From: Caballeronia udeis
GTDB taxonomy: Bacteria > Pseudomonadota > Gammaproteobacteria > Burkholderiales > Burkholderiaceae
Assembly: GCF_001544555.2 (NCBI RefSeq)
Contig: NZ_FCOK02000005.1
Location: 62,001 to 126,000 of the forward strand
Length of the DNA stretch: 64,000 nucleotides
Reading direction: 5' to 3'
Shown here: in pieces, positions 16,415 through 26,171 of the stretch
Numbering within the stretch: position 1 is the stretch's first letter
Layout: each line of letters opens with the position of its first letter
Position numbers and translations under genes: made by a program
The notes under the pieces: model-generated
What the model was told of the DNA's origin: nothing
Database searches by the model: none
What the model saw: only the letters and a program-made list of their open reading frames with translations

Positions 16415-17938
16415 TCAGCGCTGCGCGATGCTCGATCCGGACGAGTTTGCCGCTGCAGAATCGACCGAACCCCCGCCCCACCCGCCGCCCAATGCCCGGA
16501 TCAGGTTAACCGTGGCGACTGCCTGCACACCCGACAATTGCACTGCGGCCCGCTGCGTCTGAAGCGCGGTGCGTTCCGCATCGATCACGTCGAGATAGTT
16601 AACGGCGCCTTCCGTGTACTGCGTCGTGGAGATCGTGGCGGCACGATTGGACGCGCTGACGGCCTCTGCTTCCGTGCGCGTCTGCGTCTCCAGGATGCGC
16701 AGGTCCGACAGGTTGTCCTCGACCTCCTGGAACGCAACCAGCACCTGCTGCCGGTAGTTCGCCGCGTCCTCCTCGAACACGGCGCGAGCGTTAGCGAGGT
16801 TGCCCTTGCGCCGCCCTCCGTCGAAGAGAGGCACGGTGAGCGCGGTCCCGGCGAGCGGTCCAAGCAGGAAAGCGCGGCTCGACCATTTGAAGAGATCGCC
16901 GAGCGTGGCGGATTCAACTCCTGCCGCACCCGTGAGCGACAACGACGGGAAGTAGGCGGACTTGGCCACCCCGATCCGCGCATTGGCCGCGGCCATCGCG
17001 CGTTCCGCGGCCGCAATGTCCGGCCGGCGTTCCAGCAGTGAAGATGGCAAGCCGGGCGGAATGCGGATCTGCACCGGCACCAGCGGGTTTGCCGCCATGG
17101 AGAACTGTGCAGGCGCCTTTCCCAGCAGAACAGCAAGGCTGTGCTCGGAGGACGCACGCAGCCGCTGCGCCGTCATTGCGTCGGAGCGAGCGGTGGCGAG
17201 TTCGGACTGCGCCCGGGCCACGTCGAGTTCGCTGATGTCCCCTTCGTTGAAGCGATGCTGCACGAGTTCAAGCGCTTGTTCACGGAGTGCAACGGTTCGC
17301 GTATAAACCTCAAGCTCCGAATCCAGTTCACGCAAGTTGAAATAGTTCTGCGCCACGTCCGCTTGCAAAGCCAACTGCGCGGAACGAAGCAATGCCTCGC
17401 TTTGCTCGGCGTCCGCACCGGCAGCCTTCACTGAATCGGACACCCGCCCGAACAGATCGGCTTCATAGGAAGCCGTGGCCTGTGCGCGCCATAACGTCTG
17501 TGACGGCACGTTGACGCCATCGGGTTCAAGCAGCGACGCGGGAGTCACCTTTTCCCGCGTTGGCCCAAAACCCGCGTCTATCGATGGAAACAAACCGGAG
17601 CGTGCCGTTTGCTGAATGGCTCGCGATTACTTCACGCGCGCCACCGCCGCTTTCAGGTCCTGGTTAGCGTTCAGTGCTTGTTGCTCAAGATCGTTCAGCG
17701 TGGCGTCATCGAAAATGATCCACCATTGGCCGCGGGCAATATGATCCGACGGTTGCGCGGTTTTCCACGTGCCGGCGTCCGCAGCGCTCGATTGAACCCG
17801 TGTTTCCTTGAACGCGGCCGGGGCGTTCACATCGGGCTTTTCATACACCGGGGCAAGCGAGCACCCCGCCAGCGCCAGCAGCAGCAATGCCGACAATCCC
17901 CAACCCCGGTTGCTCAAGTATGTATTTGTCATGTTCAT
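16415..17938 (-). pseudogene. opcM: RND outer-membrane channel lipoprotein (OpcM/OprC-like), interrupted by a nonsense codon
   Basis: Read through, the frame encodes about 507 residues of an OprM/TolC-family lipoprotein, with signal peptide and lipobox LALAGCSLAP at the N-terminus and two outer-membrane efflux domains. Codon 104 is TAA (17629-17627). The frame continues without shift on both sides: ...NANQDLKAAVARVK, stop, SRAIQQTARSGLFPSID... A CAA (Gln) codon changed to TAA explains it. The product would be a 103-residue fragment unless stop readthrough or internal initiation occurs. It lies 21 bases after ceoB and is the last gene of the efflux operon. A sequencing error at this base cannot be excluded. 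Confidence 0.85.
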
Positions 17939-17959
17939 TGAATATCTCTTGAATGCCCG

Positions 17960-20900
17960 TTAAGCCTCGACCGATGCGTCGATACCGCGCATGTGCGGAT
18001 GCAAGCCGTGCTTGTCCACTACATGCTCGTTGCCGGCAAGCTTGCGCAGCACCACATAGAACACCGGCGTGAGCAGCAGCCCGAAGAGCGTCACGCCGAG
18101 CATGCCGAAGAACACGGCAATGCCCATGGCTTTGCGCATTTCCGAGCCAGCGCCTGACGACATCACCAGCGGCACCACGCCCATGATGAAAGCGATAGAC
18201 GTCATCAGGATAGGACGCAGGCGCAGGCGGCTTGCCTCAATCGCCGCTTCGACAATGGACCGTCCCTGCATCTCCAGCTCGCGTGCAAACTCCACAATGA
18301 GAATCGCGTTCTTGGCGGACAACCCGACCAGCACCATCAGGCCAATTTGCGTAAAGATGTTGTTGTCGCCGTGAGTCAGCCAGACACCCAGCAGTGCAGA
18401 GAAAATACTCATGGGCACGATCAGGATCACCGCCAACGGCAAGGTCAGGCTTTCGTATAGAGCAGCCAGTACCAGATACACGAGCAGCACGCTGATTGGG
18501 AATACGACAAGCGCCGCGTTGCCCGCCAATTCCTGCTGGTACGTGAGATCAGTCCATTCGAACTTGAAGCCGCGTGGCAGCGTCTCGGCTGCGATACGCG
18601 CGACCGCCGCCTGTGCCTGACCGGACGAATAACCGGGTGCGGGGCCACCGTTGATATCGGCTGCGGTGTAGCCGTTGTAGCGCACCACCATCTCTGGCCC
18701 GAACGTCGGCGTCACCTTCACGAGCGAGGACAACGGCACCATTTCGCCGTTGGCGTTGCGGGTCTTGAGCAGACCAATCGCGTCGGTGTTTGAACGGAAC
18801 GGCGCATCTGCCTGCACGCGCACCTGGTACACCCGGCCGAACTTGTTGAAGTCATTCACATAGAACGAGCCAAGATAGACCTGCATGGTGTTGAACACAT
18901 CCGTTACCGACACCCCCAGTTGTTTCGCCTTGACCCGGTCCAGATCCACATTCAGTTGCGGCACGTTGATCTGATAGCTGGAGAACGAAGGTCCCAGTTC
19001 AGGCGTCTGCGCCGCGCGTTTGATGAACGCCTGCGTCGCGTCGTTCAACGCCGAATAGCCTAACGCCTGGTGATCTTCTATCTGCAGTTTGAAGCCGCCC
19101 AAGGTTCCCAGCCCCAGGACCGGCGGCGGTGGAAACACCGCCATAAACGCGCCCTTGATCGTGGAAAACCGCTTGTTGAGTTCGGCTGCCACGCCGCCGG
19201 CGGTGATCGAACTTGATTTACGTTCATCGAACGGCGTCAGCCCGAAAAACACGACAGCCGCGCTGGACGAGTTGGTAAAGCCGTTGATCGACAGGCCGGG
19301 AAACTGCACGGCGGAAATTGCGCCCGGGACGTTCTTGCTGATCTCGCCCATCTGGCGGACAACGTCCTCCGTACGATCGAGCGAAGCGCCGTTGGGCAAC
19401 TGGACAATGCCAATGAGATATTGCTTGTCCTGCGCCGGCACGAAACCACCGGGGACAATTTTCTCCATCAGCACCGCGCCGCCCAGCAGGACCAGGTAGA
19501 TACCCAGGATCACCGCCTTGCGATTGACGAAGGTCGCCACGCCCTTGCTGTAGTTTTCAGCGCCGCGATGGAACACCTTGTTGAAAAGCCTGAAGAACCC
19601 GCCGAACACACGATCCATGATGCGCGTCAGCCAGTCCTTTGGTTGATCATGTCCCTTCAGCAGCAGTGCTGCCAGCGCCGGCGACAAGGTCAGCGAGTTG
19701 AACGCGGAGATCACCGTGGAAATGGCGATGGTCATCGCAAACTGCTTATAGAACTGCCCTGTCAGGCCCGACATGAACGCGAGCGGCACGAACACGGCGA
19801 CCAGGGTCAGCGCGATCGCGATGATCGGTCCGCTCACCTCCTGCATGGCCTGATAGGTCGCATCCCGTGCTGAAAGTCCGGACGAGATGTTTCGCTCGAC
19901 GTTCTCCACCACCACGATCGCGTCGTCCACCACAATGCCGATCGCCAGCACCATGCCGAACAGCGACAGCGCATTGATGGAAAATCCGAACGCCAGCAGC
20001 AGCGAGAATGTCCCGATGATCGACACCGGCACCGCCAGCAACGGAATGATCGACGCACGCCATGTCTGCAGGAACACGATCACCACCAGCACGACCAGCG
20101 CAACGGCCTCGATCAGCGTATGAATTACCGCGTCAATGCTCGAGCGCACGAACTGGGTGGGGTCATAGACGATCGAGTATTGGACGCCCGGCGGCATGTC
20201 GACTTGCATCTCCTTCATTGCCTGCCGGACCTGATCCGATATTTGCAGCGAGTTCGCGCCAGGCTGTTGAAAGATCGTCAGCGCGACCGCGGACTTGTTG
20301 TCAAGCAGCGAACGCCGCGCATAGTCGGACGCGGCCAGCTCGACACGCGCTACATCGCGCAAATGCGTGACAGCGCCGTCAGGCGAAGTCTTCAGCACGA
20401 TGTCCTGGAACTGCGCTTCGGTCTGCAAGCGTCCTTGCGTATTGATGTTCAATTGCAGCGGTACATTCGCCGTGGTCGGCGACGACCCGATCACGCCCGC
20501 CGCCACCTGGATGTTCTGCTCACGGATCGCGTTGACTATGTCAGTTGCCGTCATGCCCCGCTCGGCGACCTTCTGCGGATCGAGCCACACGCGCATCGAA
20601 TAATCGCCTGAGCCCCACAGGTCGACCTGCCCCACGCCCTGGATCCGTTCGAGCCTGTCCTTCACATTGATCAGCGCATAGTTGCGCAGATACGTGGAGT
20701 CGTATCGGCCGCTGGGCGAGATCAGGTGAACGACCATGGTCAGCGTCGGGGACGACTTGATGGTCGTCACGCCGAGCCGCTGCACGTCGTCGGGAAGACG
20801 CGGCAGCGCCTGCGAGACGCGGTTCTGCACAAGCTGCTGCGCCTTGTCCGGGTCCATGCCCAGCTTGAACGTCACGGTCAATGTCAGCTTGCCGTCGCTG

Positions 20901-21154
20901 TTGGCTTGCGACTGCATGTACAGCATGTTCTCGACGCCGTTGATCTGCTCTTCCAGCGGCGACGCGACCGTTTCGGCAATGACCTTCGGATTGGCGCCCG
21001 GATACTGCGCGTTCACGATCACCGACGGCGGCACGACTTCCGGATACTCGGAGATCGGCAGGTTGAACATGGCGATCACCCCGGCCAGCAGAATGATCGT
21101 CGACAACACGCCCGCAAAAATAGGGCGATCGATAAAAAACCTGGAGATGTTCAT
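17960..21154 (-). CDS. ceoB: RND multidrug efflux pump, CeoB/BpeF/MexF-like
   Basis: A 1064-residue inner-membrane RND transporter of the hydrophobe/amphiphile type, full length. It opens with the family signature MNISRFFIDRPIFAGVLSTI. The TM4 proton-relay Asp pair is present in GIVVDDAIVVVENVER and the TM10 Lys in GLSAKNAILIVEFA. Two large periplasmic loops and 12 membrane segments are expected. It would export drugs such as chloramphenicol, trimethoprim or fluoroquinolones if it matches the Burkholderia CeoAB-OpcM and BpeEF-OprC pumps, whose gene order it shares. Its own channel gene is broken, so another TolC-like partner would be needed. Confidence 0.88.
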   Translation of the reverse strand: MNISRFFIDRPIFAGVLSTIILLAGVIAMFNLPISEYPEVVPPSVIVNAQYPGANPKVIAETVASPLEEQINGVENMLYMQSQANSDGKLTLTVTFKLGMDPDKAQQLVQNRVSQALPRLPDDVQRLGVTTIKSSPTLTMVVHLISPSGRYDSTYLRNYALINVKDRLERIQGVGQVDLWGSGDYSMRVWLDPQKVAERGMTATDIVNAIREQNIQVAAGVIGSSPTTANVPLQLNINTQGRLQTEAQFQDIVLKTSPDGAVTHLRDVARVELAASDYARRSLLDNKSAVALTIFQQPGANSLQISDQVRQAMKEMQVDMPPGVQYSIVYDPTQFVRSSIDAVIHTLIEAVALVVLVVIVFLQTWRASIIPLLAVPVSIIGTFSLLLAFGFSINALSLFGMVLAIGIVVDDAIVVVENVERNISSGLSARDATYQAMQEVSGPIIAIALTLVAVFVPLAFMSGLTGQFYKQFAMTIAISTVISAFNSLTLSPALAALLLKGHDQPKDWLTRIMDRVFGGFFRLFNKVFHRGAENYSKGVATFVNRKAVILGIYLVLLGGAVLMEKIVPGGFVPAQDKQYLIGIVQLPNGASLDRTEDVVRQMGEISKNVPGAISAVQFPGLSINGFTNSSSAAVVFFGLTPFDERKSSSITAGGVAAELNKRFSTIKGAFMAVFPPPPVLGLGTLGGFKLQIEDHQALGYSALNDATQAFIKRAAQTPELGPSFSSYQINVPQLNVDLDRVKAKQLGVSVTDVFNTMQVYLGSFYVNDFNKFGRVYQVRVQADAPFRSNTDAIGLLKTRNANGEMVPLSSLVKVTPTFGPEMVVRYNGYTAADINGGPAPGYSSGQAQAAVARIAAETLPRGFKFEWTDLTYQQELAGNAALVVFPISVLLVYLVLAALYESLTLPLAVILIVPMSIFSALLGVWLTHGDNNIFTQIGLMVLVGLSAKNAILIVEFARELEMQGRSIVEAAIEASRLRLRPILMTSIAFIMGVVPLVMSSGAGSEMRKAMGIAVFFGMLGVTLFGLLLTPVFYVVLRKLAGNEHVVDKHGLHPHMRGIDASVEA

Positions 21155-21230
21155 GATGGTTTGTTTGTCTGCATGAGAGGCTGCATGAGCGTTCGCGTGG
21201 CGCCGGTGGCGCTACCTGGAAGCACACGCT

Positions 21231-22415
21231 CTATGAAGCGTCCTTGACCGGTGTGGAAGTACCGGACATGACCACCGCGTTCGGCTTGATGACCTCGTTC
21301 GGACGCACCCGCTGCAAGCCGTTGATGACAATCCGCTCACCGGGCTGAAGGCCCTTGACGATCACGCGCAGGCCGTCGTTCTGCGTACCCAGCGTCACCT
21401 CGCGGTACTGCGCGCGGTTGTCGTGATCCACGACCATCACGAATTTCTTGTCCTGGTCGGTGCCGATCGCGGCATCGTCGATCAGCACGGCCGGATGCGG
21501 AGCGCCGCCGCCCACCTTGATGCGTGCATAGAGACCGGGTAGCAACGCGCCGTCGCCGTTGTCGAATCGCGCTCTTACACGGATCGTGCCCGAGCCGGCA
21601 TCAAGGCGGTTATCCACCGAGTCAACCTTGCCTTCGCGTGAGTAGCCGTCCTCGTTCGCCAGCCCGAGCGAGACCGGCACGCTTGCCCGCGAGTCGTGGC
21701 TTAGATAGCGCAGATACGTTTGCTCGTCGACATCGAACGATGCGTAGATGGGTGAGACCGAAACGAGCGTGGTAAGCAGCGGAGCGCTCGAACCCGTTGA
21801 GACAATGTTGCCCACTGTCATCTCGGCACGCGACACGCGGCCCGATACCGGCGCGACAATATTCGTGTAGCCCAGATTGATCTGCGCTGTTTCGAGCGCC
21901 GCTTGCGCGGCCTTCAAATTCGCCTGCGCCTCGCGCGCGGCGTTTTGCGCCTGATCATAATCACGCTTGGCAATGGCGTTATCCACCAGCAAGCGGTCCG
22001 CACGCGCGGCGTCTGTTGCGGTATAGCCATTGCGCGCCTGGGCCGCAGCCAGTTGCGCCGACGCACGGTCCACCTCCGCCACGTAAGGGCGCGGATCGAT
22101 AGTGAACAGCGGGTCGCCCTTCCTGACCAACGCACCGTCCTTGAAGCGCACCGCGACAATGGTGCCCGGCACAAGCGGCCGGATCTCCACTTTATCGATC
22201 GCTTCCAGCCGTCCGGAATAGCTCTGGTAGTCCGTCACCGACCTGGCGACAACCGCAGCCACATCGACTTCCGTCGGCGGTGCCGCATTGGACGCGGCAA
22301 CCGCCGAGCTGACCGGCGAATCGCCGTGGCCATGAAATACCGTCAATGCGCCCGCCCCGGCCAGGACGAGCGTTGTGCCGAGCGCAGCGTATTTCCGATT
22401 GCGTGTGATGGACAT
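21231..22415 (-). CDS. ceoA: RND efflux periplasmic adaptor, CeoA/BpeE/MexE-like
   Basis: A 394-residue membrane fusion protein with an N-terminal signal/anchor (ALGTTLVLAGAGALTVF). Lipoyl half-motifs are VEIRPLVPGTIVAVRFKDGA and INLGYTNIVAPVSGRVSR, flanking a coiled-coil hairpin rich in Ala/Gln (about residues 110-175). Beta-barrel and membrane-proximal domains follow. It links the inner-membrane pump to an outer-membrane channel. It lies 50 bases after llpE and 76 bases before ceoB in one operon. Confidence 0.86.
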   Translation of the reverse strand: MSITRNRKYAALGTTLVLAGAGALTVFHGHGDSPVSSAVAASNAAPPTEVDVAAVVARSVTDYQSYSGRLEAIDKVEIRPLVPGTIVAVRFKDGALVRKGDPLFTIDPRPYVAEVDRASAQLAAAQARNGYTATDAARADRLLVDNAIAKRDYDQAQNAAREAQANLKAAQAALETAQINLGYTNIVAPVSGRVSRAEMTVGNIVSTGSSAPLLTTLVSVSPIYASFDVDEQTYLRYLSHDSRASVPVSLGLANEDGYSREGKVDSVDNRLDAGSGTIRVRARFDNGDGALLPGLYARIKVGGGAPHPAVLIDDAAIGTDQDKKFVMVVDHDNRAQYREVTLGTQNDGLRVIVKGLQPGERIVINGLQRVRPNEVIKPNAVVMSGTSTPVKDAS

Positions 22416-22465
22416 TTTTTGCTCCGATTAAATCGCTATGAATTTTTATGAATCACTACGAGGGC

Positions 22466-23281
22466 TTAGCGTCTGTGCGCTTTGAGCGGCAACCGTTTCT
22501 GGAAGAACGCCACGACATCGGCTAACGCCGCCGGATGTGTCCCCAGCTCATGATGAGAAGCGTTGCGATACCGCGTAACCTCGGTCGGCACCCCTGCGGC
22601 AATCAGCTCGCCCGCATACTTTTCGGCTTCAACGTGCAGCAGATCGTGTTGCGCACTGGCGATCAGCGCCGGCGGCAAACCAGCCAGCCGGCGCGATTCG
22701 ATCGGGGCCGCGTACGGATGCAGCCACTGCGATGCATTGGGCAAATAGGCTCGATAACATTGCGCGCATTCGCTCGCGCCGAGATCCGGATCGACAATCT
22801 CGTCCTCGTTGGCCATGCGCGTCATGCTCGGATCAAGCAGAGGCGCGAGCAGCGCTTGCGCCGCAAAAGAGAACTCGCCGCGATCCCGCGCAACCGCTGC
22901 AAGACAGGTCGCAAGATTGCCGCCGGCATCGTGACCCGCCACGCCCATGCGCCGTGCATCCGCGCCTTGTGCACGCGCATTGGCCACCGCCCATTGCGTG
23001 GCGCGGTAGCCATCTTCAAGCGCGGCAGGAAATGGAAACCGGGGAGACAGCGAGTAACCCACCGACACCACCCACGCTTGCGTATGGCGGGCGATCGTCG
23101 CCGCGGCAATCTCCGCGTCGTCGGGCGAGCCGCGGACAAAACCACCGCCGTGGAAATAAATAATGATCGGCAAGAGCGCGCCTTTTGAAGCCGGAAGATA
23201 GCTGCGCACCTTGATGAGCTGCGCATGACCCGTGATCGATACGTCTTCGATGCTGAGCGTTGAATCGCTCGTCAATTGCAT
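22466..23281 (-). CDS. llpE: LlpE-like alpha/beta hydrolase with Asp in place of the nucleophile Ser
   Basis: A 271-residue protein of the hormone-sensitive-lipase type. The oxyanion motif HGGG is at residues 44-47. The nucleophile elbow should read GDSAGG but reads GHDAGG (116-121), so position 118 is Asp. A candidate catalytic His lies in ASHHELG near residue 244. In Burkholderia a lipase-like gene llpE sits between the LysR regulator and the adaptor gene of this efflux operon, as here. The substitution suggests no ordinary esterase activity; it may bind ligand or use different chemistry. Its role in efflux is unknown. Confidence 0.75.
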   Translation of the reverse strand: MQLTSDSTLSIEDVSITGHAQLIKVRSYLPASKGALLPIIIYFHGGGFVRGSPDDAEIAAATIARHTQAWVVSVGYSLSPRFPFPAALEDGYRATQWAVANARAQGADARRMGVAGHDAGGNLATCLAAVARDRGEFSFAAQALLAPLLDPSMTRMANEDEIVDPDLGASECAQCYRAYLPNASQWLHPYAAPIESRRLAGLPPALIASAQHDLLHVEAEKYAGELIAAGVPTEVTRYRNASHHELGTHPAALADVVAFFQKRLPLKAHRR

Positions 23282-23476
23282 GTTCTGTGTGACGCGCTTC
23301 GCGCCATTCCGCCAAAGTTACGATGGATCGGATTGTGGACTTCAGCGCAATTCTGATAAATGGTTATAATCCAGAACACAATTCGCTCGCTCGGAACAAT
23401 CGCGTTTCGACCCTCCCCATTTCTGCTTGAACAGCGTGCTGCCGCCTGTGCGGCAAAGCGCTGAAGGTGAGACAAC
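23282..23476. promoter_or_regulatory. divergent control region of the efflux operon
   Basis: A 195-base gap separates the divergent llpE and LysR genes. It contains an AT-rich core with TATAAT at 23365-23370 on the plus strand. LysR regulators usually bind such divergent regions and regulate both sides. An exact binding site was not resolved. Confidence 0.45.
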
Positions 23477-24487
23477 ATGGACCGGCTACAGGCAATGCAG
23501 GTATTCACGAAGATCGTGGAGATGAACAGTTTTTCCCGTGCGGCAGATGCGCTGAGCCTGCCGCACGCGTCCACCACCACGATCATCAAGAACCTGGAGG
23601 CACACCTGCGTGTACGCCTCCTGCAACGCACGACGAGGCGGTTGAACCTGACTCCCGAAGGCGCGCAATATTACGAGCGTTGCGTTCGCATCCTTGCGGA
23701 GATCGATGAAACTGAGGACTCCCTTTCAAATTCCGGAAAGGGCCCGCAAGGCAAGCTTCGCATCGACATGCCGGGATCTATCGGCAGGTTGATCGTGATG
23801 CCCCGGCTGCTCGAGTTCCGGGAGCGCTTCCCCGACATCGACCTCATGGTCGGCTTTGGAGACAAGCCGGTGGACCTGGTGCAGGACGGAGTGGATTGTG
23901 CGATTCGCGTTGGTGAGCTGGAGGACTCGAGTCTGGTCGCACGACGTCTGGGTGAGCTTCAGACGCTGACTGCAGCAAGCCCCGCTTATATCGGGCGTCA
24001 TGGCGAGCCGACGAATCTGGACGACCTCCGGCAACACCTGGCGGTACAGTATTTCTCCAACAGGACGGGTCGTATCAAGGACATGAATTTTGTTGTCGAC
24101 CAGACAACGACCGCGGTCAAGATGCAGGGTGCGCTAGCCGTGAATGACGCCGAAGCCTACGTGATGTGCGGCGTAAAGGGCGCCGGGATTGTTCAGGCGC
24201 CCCAGTTCATGCTGCTGCCGCACCTGCGTTCCGGCGAGCTGGTCGAGGTGCTGCCGCAGTGGAAACCGCGTCCCATGCCTATCGCGGCGGTCTATCCGCA
24301 CAATCGTCACCTGGCGCCCAAGGTCCGCGTGTTTGTTGACTGGATCGCGCTGGTCTTCGAAAAGTGTCCCTTGATGTCCAGCAACATGGGTGTTCAAGGC
24401 CGCTGCCTGATTGACGAAACCGGCTATCAGGCGGACTTTCACAATGGGGCTCGCGCGCTTGGCGCATCTCAACAAGCCTATGCGTGA
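23477..24487 (+). CDS. ceoR: LysR-family regulator, CeoR/BpeT-like
   Basis: A 336-residue LysR regulator with an N-terminal winged helix (MQVFTKIVEMNSFSRAADAL, HASTTTIIKNLEAHLRVRLL, QRTTRRLNLTPEGAQYYERC) and a periplasmic-binding-like effector domain from about residue 90. AAGGTGA precedes ATG 23477. It diverges from llpE-ceoA-ceoB-opcM, the arrangement known for ceoR in Burkholderia cenocepacia, where salicylate-like compounds induce the pump. About 30 poorly conserved residues at the C-terminus are longer than usual. Pump activation is inferred from position. Confidence 0.82.
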   Translation: MDRLQAMQVFTKIVEMNSFSRAADALSLPHASTTTIIKNLEAHLRVRLLQRTTRRLNLTPEGAQYYERCVRILAEIDETEDSLSNSGKGPQGKLRIDMPGSIGRLIVMPRLLEFRERFPDIDLMVGFGDKPVDLVQDGVDCAIRVGELEDSSLVARRLGELQTLTAASPAYIGRHGEPTNLDDLRQHLAVQYFSNRTGRIKDMNFVVDQTTTAVKMQGALAVNDAEAYVMCGVKGAGIVQAPQFMLLPHLRSGELVEVLPQWKPRPMPIAAVYPHNRHLAPKVRVFVDWIALVFEKCPLMSSNMGVQGRCLIDETGYQADFHNGARALGASQQAYA

Positions 24488-24559
24488 TTACCCAATCTGC
24501 GAGGACTGCATTTTGGTGTCCTCCGCGGGCCGGTCAGGCTTCTTGCCATTCCAACATGC

Positions 24560-24720
24560 GAGATTGTTCGTATCACAACAAATAACTATTCTCTTCAAAT
24601 GCATTTATCTGAAGCAGATGTTTGAATAACTTAATAACTATTTTCTCCGTGGGGGAAAGTCCTCCCCCTGCCTCCACGGCCGGCCCCGGATTTACCCAAG
24701 AGATCCGGGGCTTTTTTACC
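24560..24720 (+). ncRNA. candidate small RNA ending in a strong terminator
   Basis: Between the LysR gene and the porin lie two stacked structures: CCGT(24647)...ACGG(24680) enclosing GGGGGA (24651-24656)/TCCCCC (24664-24669), then the terminator GCCCCGGAT/ATCCGGGGC with six Ts. The upstream gene ends 200 bases earlier. A weak promoter-like pair, TTGTTC with TATTCT 17 bases later, lies near 24564-24592. No protein frame fits. This could be an sRNA or a structured transcript end; the 5' end is uncertain. Confidence 0.3.
24684..24718 (+). terminator. rho-independent terminator before the porin
   Basis: Stem GCCCCGGAT (24684-24692)/ATCCGGGGC (24704-24712) with an 11-base loop is followed by TTTTTT (24713-24718). 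It is strong and oriented with the plus strand. Confidence 0.8.
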
Positions 24721-24820
24721 CGTTGTTAGCTGGATAAAATGCGCAAGACACGACGACGGCTGCGCGATAAAAACGCCGGGTGAACCGGCGACGCAGTCAA
24801 AATTGACTATTGGAGGAGAC

Positions 24821-25936
24821 ATGAACAAGCTCACAGCCGTTGCGCTGGTGTCGGTTCTGGCTACTGGCACTACGGCCGCGCGCGCTCAAAGCAGCGTGAC
24901 CCTGTATGGACGAATAGACGCCGGGGTGGAATATGTGAACGGCGCACCCACGGGACAAAACCCCGTGACCGGCGCATCGACCGGAAGCGCTAGCCGCTTC
25001 AGGGCGGAAAGCGGCGATTGGGGAACGAGTCTTTGGGGCATCAAGGGCGTGGAAGATCTCGGAGGAGGCAACAAGGCCGTATTCCACCTCGAAGGCGCAT
25101 TCAACACCATGACCGGTCAAGGCCCTTCAAACAATGGCCTGTTCGACCGGTATGCCACGGTGGGAATTGCTAACGACCGCTTTGGTACCGTGCTGCTCGG
25201 CAAGGAGCTTTTCCTCTCGAACGGCGTCTGGGACTTCGATCCGTTTGGTCAAAGCAACTGGTCGTCGGCATCGCTGGTTCGCGGTCGTAACTGGAACCAC
25301 ACGAGCAACAACATCTCGTATCAATCGCCGACCATTGCCGGCTTCGATATCAGCGGGCAATACGCGCTCTCCAACGCGACCAACTGGAACGGTAACGGCA
25401 CGACCGGACAAGGCCGCGCGGACGCTATCCAGCTCACCTATACGCAGCCGGTTTTCCAGATCCGCGCGATCTACGACGAATGGCGCGACGCCGCTAACGG
25501 AACGCTGGACGATGTTTTCAATTTCTCCCGCGAATATTTTGGCGGCATCAATGTGTTTTTGGGGAAATTCAAGATCCAGGCGGTTTATCAGCAATCTCAT
25601 TCGACTTCCGGCGCCTTGTCGGGTGGCATCACGACCACCAGCCAGGAATGGGGCGGTGTGACCTGGCAAGCTACGCCGGCGGCGGCGCTCATTGCCGCGG
25701 TGTATCACGTCAATGCAAACAATGGCGGTGGCAACGCGACCCTCTATACGATCGGTGGCACGTACAACCTGACCAAGCGCACCTTGCTGGATTTCCAGAT
25801 TGCGACTACCCGCAACAGCGCCAATGCAAACTTCGGCCTGAACGCCAATTCCTTCGGCGATACAACCAGCACCGACAACCCCCTCCCCGGTCACAGCCAG
25901 TCCGGCGCATACGCCGGGATTCAACACCTCTTCTAG
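24821..25936 (+). CDS. Burkholderia-type trimeric outer-membrane porin
   Basis: A 371-residue Gram-negative porin. The signal peptide MNKLTAVALVSVLATGTTAA ends near ARAQ, followed by the family start QSSVTLYGRIDAGVEYVNG. Other porin marks are the loop GTSLWGIKGVEDLGGGNKAV and FGTVLLGKE. It ends in the terminal aromatic residue required for Bam-dependent insertion (YAGIQHLF). GGAGGAG precedes ATG 24821. It forms a diffusion channel for small hydrophilic solutes; selectivity cannot be read. It is monocistronic, between a terminator and a large inverted repeat. Confidence 0.88.
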   Translation: MNKLTAVALVSVLATGTTAARAQSSVTLYGRIDAGVEYVNGAPTGQNPVTGASTGSASRFRAESGDWGTSLWGIKGVEDLGGGNKAVFHLEGAFNTMTGQGPSNNGLFDRYATVGIANDRFGTVLLGKELFLSNGVWDFDPFGQSNWSSASLVRGRNWNHTSNNISYQSPTIAGFDISGQYALSNATNWNGNGTTGQGRADAIQLTYTQPVFQIRAIYDEWRDAANGTLDDVFNFSREYFGGINVFLGKFKIQAVYQQSHSTSGALSGGITTTSQEWGGVTWQATPAAALIAAVYHVNANNGGGNATLYTIGGTYNLTKRTLLDFQIATTRNSANANFGLNANSFGDTTSTDNPLPGHSQSGAYAGIQHLF

Positions 25937-26036
25937 CGATCCCGCCAAGCGATGCGTGCAACCAATACGGATACCTGCCGGTCGCGCACATCTGCTTGAT
26001 GCGGCAAGTCTTTGCCCGTGTGTTTATCGTGGTGCC

Positions 26037-26082
26037 GGGCTTAGCGCACGAGGGCAGCAATTTGTCAGCGTGCGCTAAGCCC
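26037..26082. terminator. 14-base perfect inverted repeat downstream of the porin
   Basis: GGGCTTAGCGCACG (26037-26050) and CGTGCGCTAAGCCC (26069-26082) form a perfect stem with an 18-base loop, followed by CTTTGGCCCTTTG rather than a clean T-run. It lies 100 bases after the porin stop. It is probably a transcription end or a 3'-protecting hairpin. Confidence 0.5.
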
Positions 26083-26171
26083 CTTTGGCCCTTTGATAAA
26101 CCTCGCCTCTATTCCGGCTAAGTCCAAGACGAATTCGTGTACGATCCGGTTTTAAATCCGCCTGGCTTGCC

